From the NCBI GenBank assembly GCA_023443745.1, contig JAEZTB010000042.1, positions 310,001-374,000 of the forward strand: a stretch of 64,000 nt of DNA, written 5' to 3'. Shown in pieces: positions 62,322 to 64,000 of this stretch. The first letter of the stretch is position 1. The number at the start of each line of letters is the position of its first letter. Source of the stretch: Bacillota bacterium. Lineage in GTDB: Bacteria > Bacillota > Clostridia > DSM-8532. The translations under genes and the position numbers were made by a program. A model generated the notes under the pieces. That model was not told where the DNA came from. It searched no databases and was given only the letters and a program-made list of their open reading frames with translations.

Positions 62322-63635
62322 TTATTTCGTCATCTGGGTAAAGGTAGAATCTAGTTTCTTAATAAGCGCTTTATGATCCGTGGAACCTGATGAGGCATAT
62401 TCCTGTATGGAAGTCCATACTTCTCCGTCATAGCCCTGAGGTAAAACAGTCTGGAACCAACGTACGGTATTTCCATCCTTCATGGCTTGTGCAAGGCTCT
62501 CGGATATAGGGTCAAGCTTATCAGAACTTTCTTTAAGAGCGGTGGGAACACCGATTGAATCGTAATAGAAGCTGGTGGCACCCTTGGAATCCAGGAAGTA
62601 GGAAATAAATTCGCGAACGGCTTCAGGATGCTTTGTATCAGCCAATACATTCAGGCAAAGGGCATAATCCACTGCATATTTGTTCTCTTCAGCATTTTCT
62701 GAAATCGGCATAGGGAACATGCCTGCATTCAAGTCGGGTGCAATTTTCCGTATTTGAGGTATAGCCCAGTTTCCTGTAGGCATCATAGCGGTTTTGCCTT
62801 CGGCAAACAACGCATACTGTCCGGATAGATCTGTATCTATTGCACGATCCTGAGCGTTCTTCACAATCAGATCCACTGCGTTCAGAAGCTGATCAAAGCT
62901 GGTTGTGTCAAAGGTCCAGTCACCTTTGTAGAATGCATCCTGCTTCTTTTCAAACTCAGGGATGGCAAGGGGTGAAAAAGCGATAGTCGCCATTTGTCCC
63001 AGAGTCCATTTTTCCCTGTAGTTAACGGCGAAGGGAGTAATATTGGCGGATTTCATTTTTTCCACCAGGGCTGCAAGCTCCGAGTATGTCTTTGGTATTT
63101 CGAAGCCGTTTTGGGCAAAGATATCCTTATTGTAATAAACACCAAAGGTTTGCGCATCCAGCGGAATTGCGTACACCTTTTCCTTATAGGTCGACCCTTG
63201 CAGGGAAGTAGGCTGCAGCTTTTCCATATAGGGTTCGTTGGTGATGTCCATTAAATGTCCGGCATCCACATAGGGGGCCATACTCATACCGATAATGTGG
63301 GTAAAGATATCCGGAGCCTCACCGGTTGAAAGCTGCGTTTTAAGCTGTGCAAAATAATTTTGCGTGTTTGTTGTGAAATCCACTTGTATGTTTGATTGAC
63401 TTGAGTTGAAACCATCGACGATTTTCCCGAAGAGCTCCGCCTTTGCTGCACCATAGCTTACAAAGCGAAGTGTGACCTTTTCCTGCGGTTTAGCTTGTGG
63501 CGTTGCAGTTTCCTTGCCTCCGGCGGAAGCACCCGGAGATTCAGAGGCAACAGGTGTGTTTGCTGCCGGCCCACAGGCGACGATACTAAACAATACCATG
63601 AATAATGCCAAAAAAAGTGTAGCTTTTCTTTTCAT
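62322..63635 (-). CDS. CUT1 sugar-binding lipoprotein
   Basis: 437 residues. Signal peptide with lipobox IVACG, a Ser/Ala/Pro-rich linker, then a family-1 binding-protein body (VTLRFVSYGAAKAELFGKIVDGFN, LSTGEAPDIFTHIIGMSMAPYVDAGHLMDIT, FGVYYNKDIFAQNGFEIPKTYSELAALV, GKTAMMPTGNWAIPQI). GAGGAGGG precedes the ATG. First gene of the operon with two permeases, the GH123-like protein and the sulfatase; it follows the AraC-type gene at the window edge by 100 bases. Confidence 0.93.
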   Translation of the reverse strand: MKRKATLFLALFMVLFSIVACGPAANTPVASESPGASAGGKETATPQAKPQEKVTLRFVSYGAAKAELFGKIVDGFNSSQSNIQVDFTTNTQNYFAQLKTQLSTGEAPDIFTHIIGMSMAPYVDAGHLMDITNEPYMEKLQPTSLQGSTYKEKVYAIPLDAQTFGVYYNKDIFAQNGFEIPKTYSELAALVEKMKSANITPFAVNYREKWTLGQMATIAFSPLAIPEFEKKQDAFYKGDWTFDTTSFDQLLNAVDLIVKNAQDRAIDTDLSGQYALFAEGKTAMMPTGNWAIPQIRKIAPDLNAGMFPMPISENAEENKYAVDYALCLNVLADTKHPEAVREFISYFLDSKGATSFYYDSIGVPTALKESSDKLDPISESLAQAMKDGNTVRWFQTVLPQGYDGEVWTSIQEYASSGSTDHKALIKKLDSTFTQMTK

Positions 63636-63735
63636 TTAGACCCTCCTCAGATATTTGTTTTTGTACCCTCATTATAGGACGGCTGTCTTTACACTCGCTA
63701 TGAACGATATTGACCAAACCCATGGACAATATTGA

Positions 63736-64000
63736 TTACTCCTCAGCAATTGTTTTTGTCCTGTATTCACCGGGTGACAGGTGCATGTACTTTTTAAAAA
63801 TCCTGCTGAAATAGGAAATATCCTCATAGCCGAGCTGCGAGGCCACACTGTTGACACTGCTGTGCCTGAGAAGCTGAGAAGCCCTCAGACATTTCCGCTG
63901 ATGGATATAGGAGGTTATATTGATATCATATTTTGATTTAAAAGCCCGGGAAACATATTCCTTGTTAAGAAAAAATACATCCGAGATGCTCTGCAGTGTC
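63736..64000 (-). CDS. C-terminal end of an AraC-family regulator, cut by window edge
   Basis: Frame open from the window edge to a TAA at 63736-63738 (about 87 residues seen). It is the tail of an AraC DNA-binding domain: SDVFFLNKEYVSRAFKSKYDIN, then SVNSVASQLGYEDISYFSRIFKKYMHLSPGEYR. It may be a response regulator of the YesN type, like those at 34278 and 54113, or a one-component regulator; the N-terminus is outside. It lies directly upstream of the binding-protein gene and probably controls the sulfatase operon. Confidence 0.88.
   Translation of the reverse strand, partial: TLQSISDVFFLNKEYVSRAFKSKYDINITSYIHQRKCLRASQLLRHSSVNSVASQLGYEDISYFSRIFKKYMHLSPGEYRTKTIAEE

Noticed and set aside
1..64000. 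Integrative element or prophage
   Set aside because: No integrase, transposase, relaxase, phage gene, tRNA or attachment repeat was seen; the only signs of rearrangement are the sulfatase fragment and the 51-base repeat.

Overview
The window looks like a piece of a carbohydrate-scavenging Firmicutes chromosome, most likely a Clostridia-type anaerobe. The clues are strong AGGAGG-like ribosome sites, frequent GTG/TTG starts, three YesM/YesN-type two-component systems, CUT1 sugar importers encoded without their own ATPase, an SDR-type mannonate oxidoreductase, a SPL-family radical SAM protein and a GH94-type phosphorylase. I saw no rRNA, tRNA, CRISPR array, phage or transposase gene. Assignment below phylum is inference.

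Layout. 1-2870: a membrane-anchored sugar-binding protein followed by a YesM-type kinase cut by the window edge. 3010-10218: a hexuronate operon (gnd, SDR mannonate oxidoreductase, LarA-family protein, uxaC, kdgK) with a divergent AraC-cupin regulator; no mannonate dehydratase is present. 10215-13254: a small operon of WYL regulator, SPL-type radical SAM, zinc-ribbon protein and Fpg/Nei-family protein. 13413-17762: polyamine importer potABCD with a PuuR-like regulator, a near-ideal promoter and a palindromic operator. 18007-28634: a sulfonate/nitrate-type ABC importer joined to an SDR, a split transketolase, a zinc alcohol dehydrogenase and a class II aldolase, with a divergent LacI regulator. 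28640-29000: a broken copy of part of the sulfatase gene at 57303-58817. 29144-38685: SIS protein, ribokinase, CUT1 importer, and a two-component system preceded by a second, paralogous binding protein. 39042-52132: a secreted glycosidase (frameshifted), phosphopentomutase, GH94-type phosphorylase, cytoplasmic clan-A-like glycosidase and another CUT1 importer, beside a YesM/YesN pair at 52411-55648. 55819-64000: a ceramidase-like protein, then a CUT1 importer, a GH123-like protein and a sulfatase in one operon, and the end of an AraC-type regulator.

The recurring theme is import followed by intracellular breakdown: lipoprotein binding proteins and paired permeases bring in oligosaccharides, uronates, polyamines or a sulfonate-like solute, and neighbouring enzymes feed the products into pentose-phosphate and Entner-Doudoroff-type routes. 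The items most worth following are the transketolase/aldolase module with its sulfonate-type importer, the complementary degeneration of that importer's two ATPases, the LarA-family enzyme in place of mannonate dehydratase, the GH94 phosphorylase paired with phosphopentomutase, and the binding-protein/kinase operons that look like three-component sensors.
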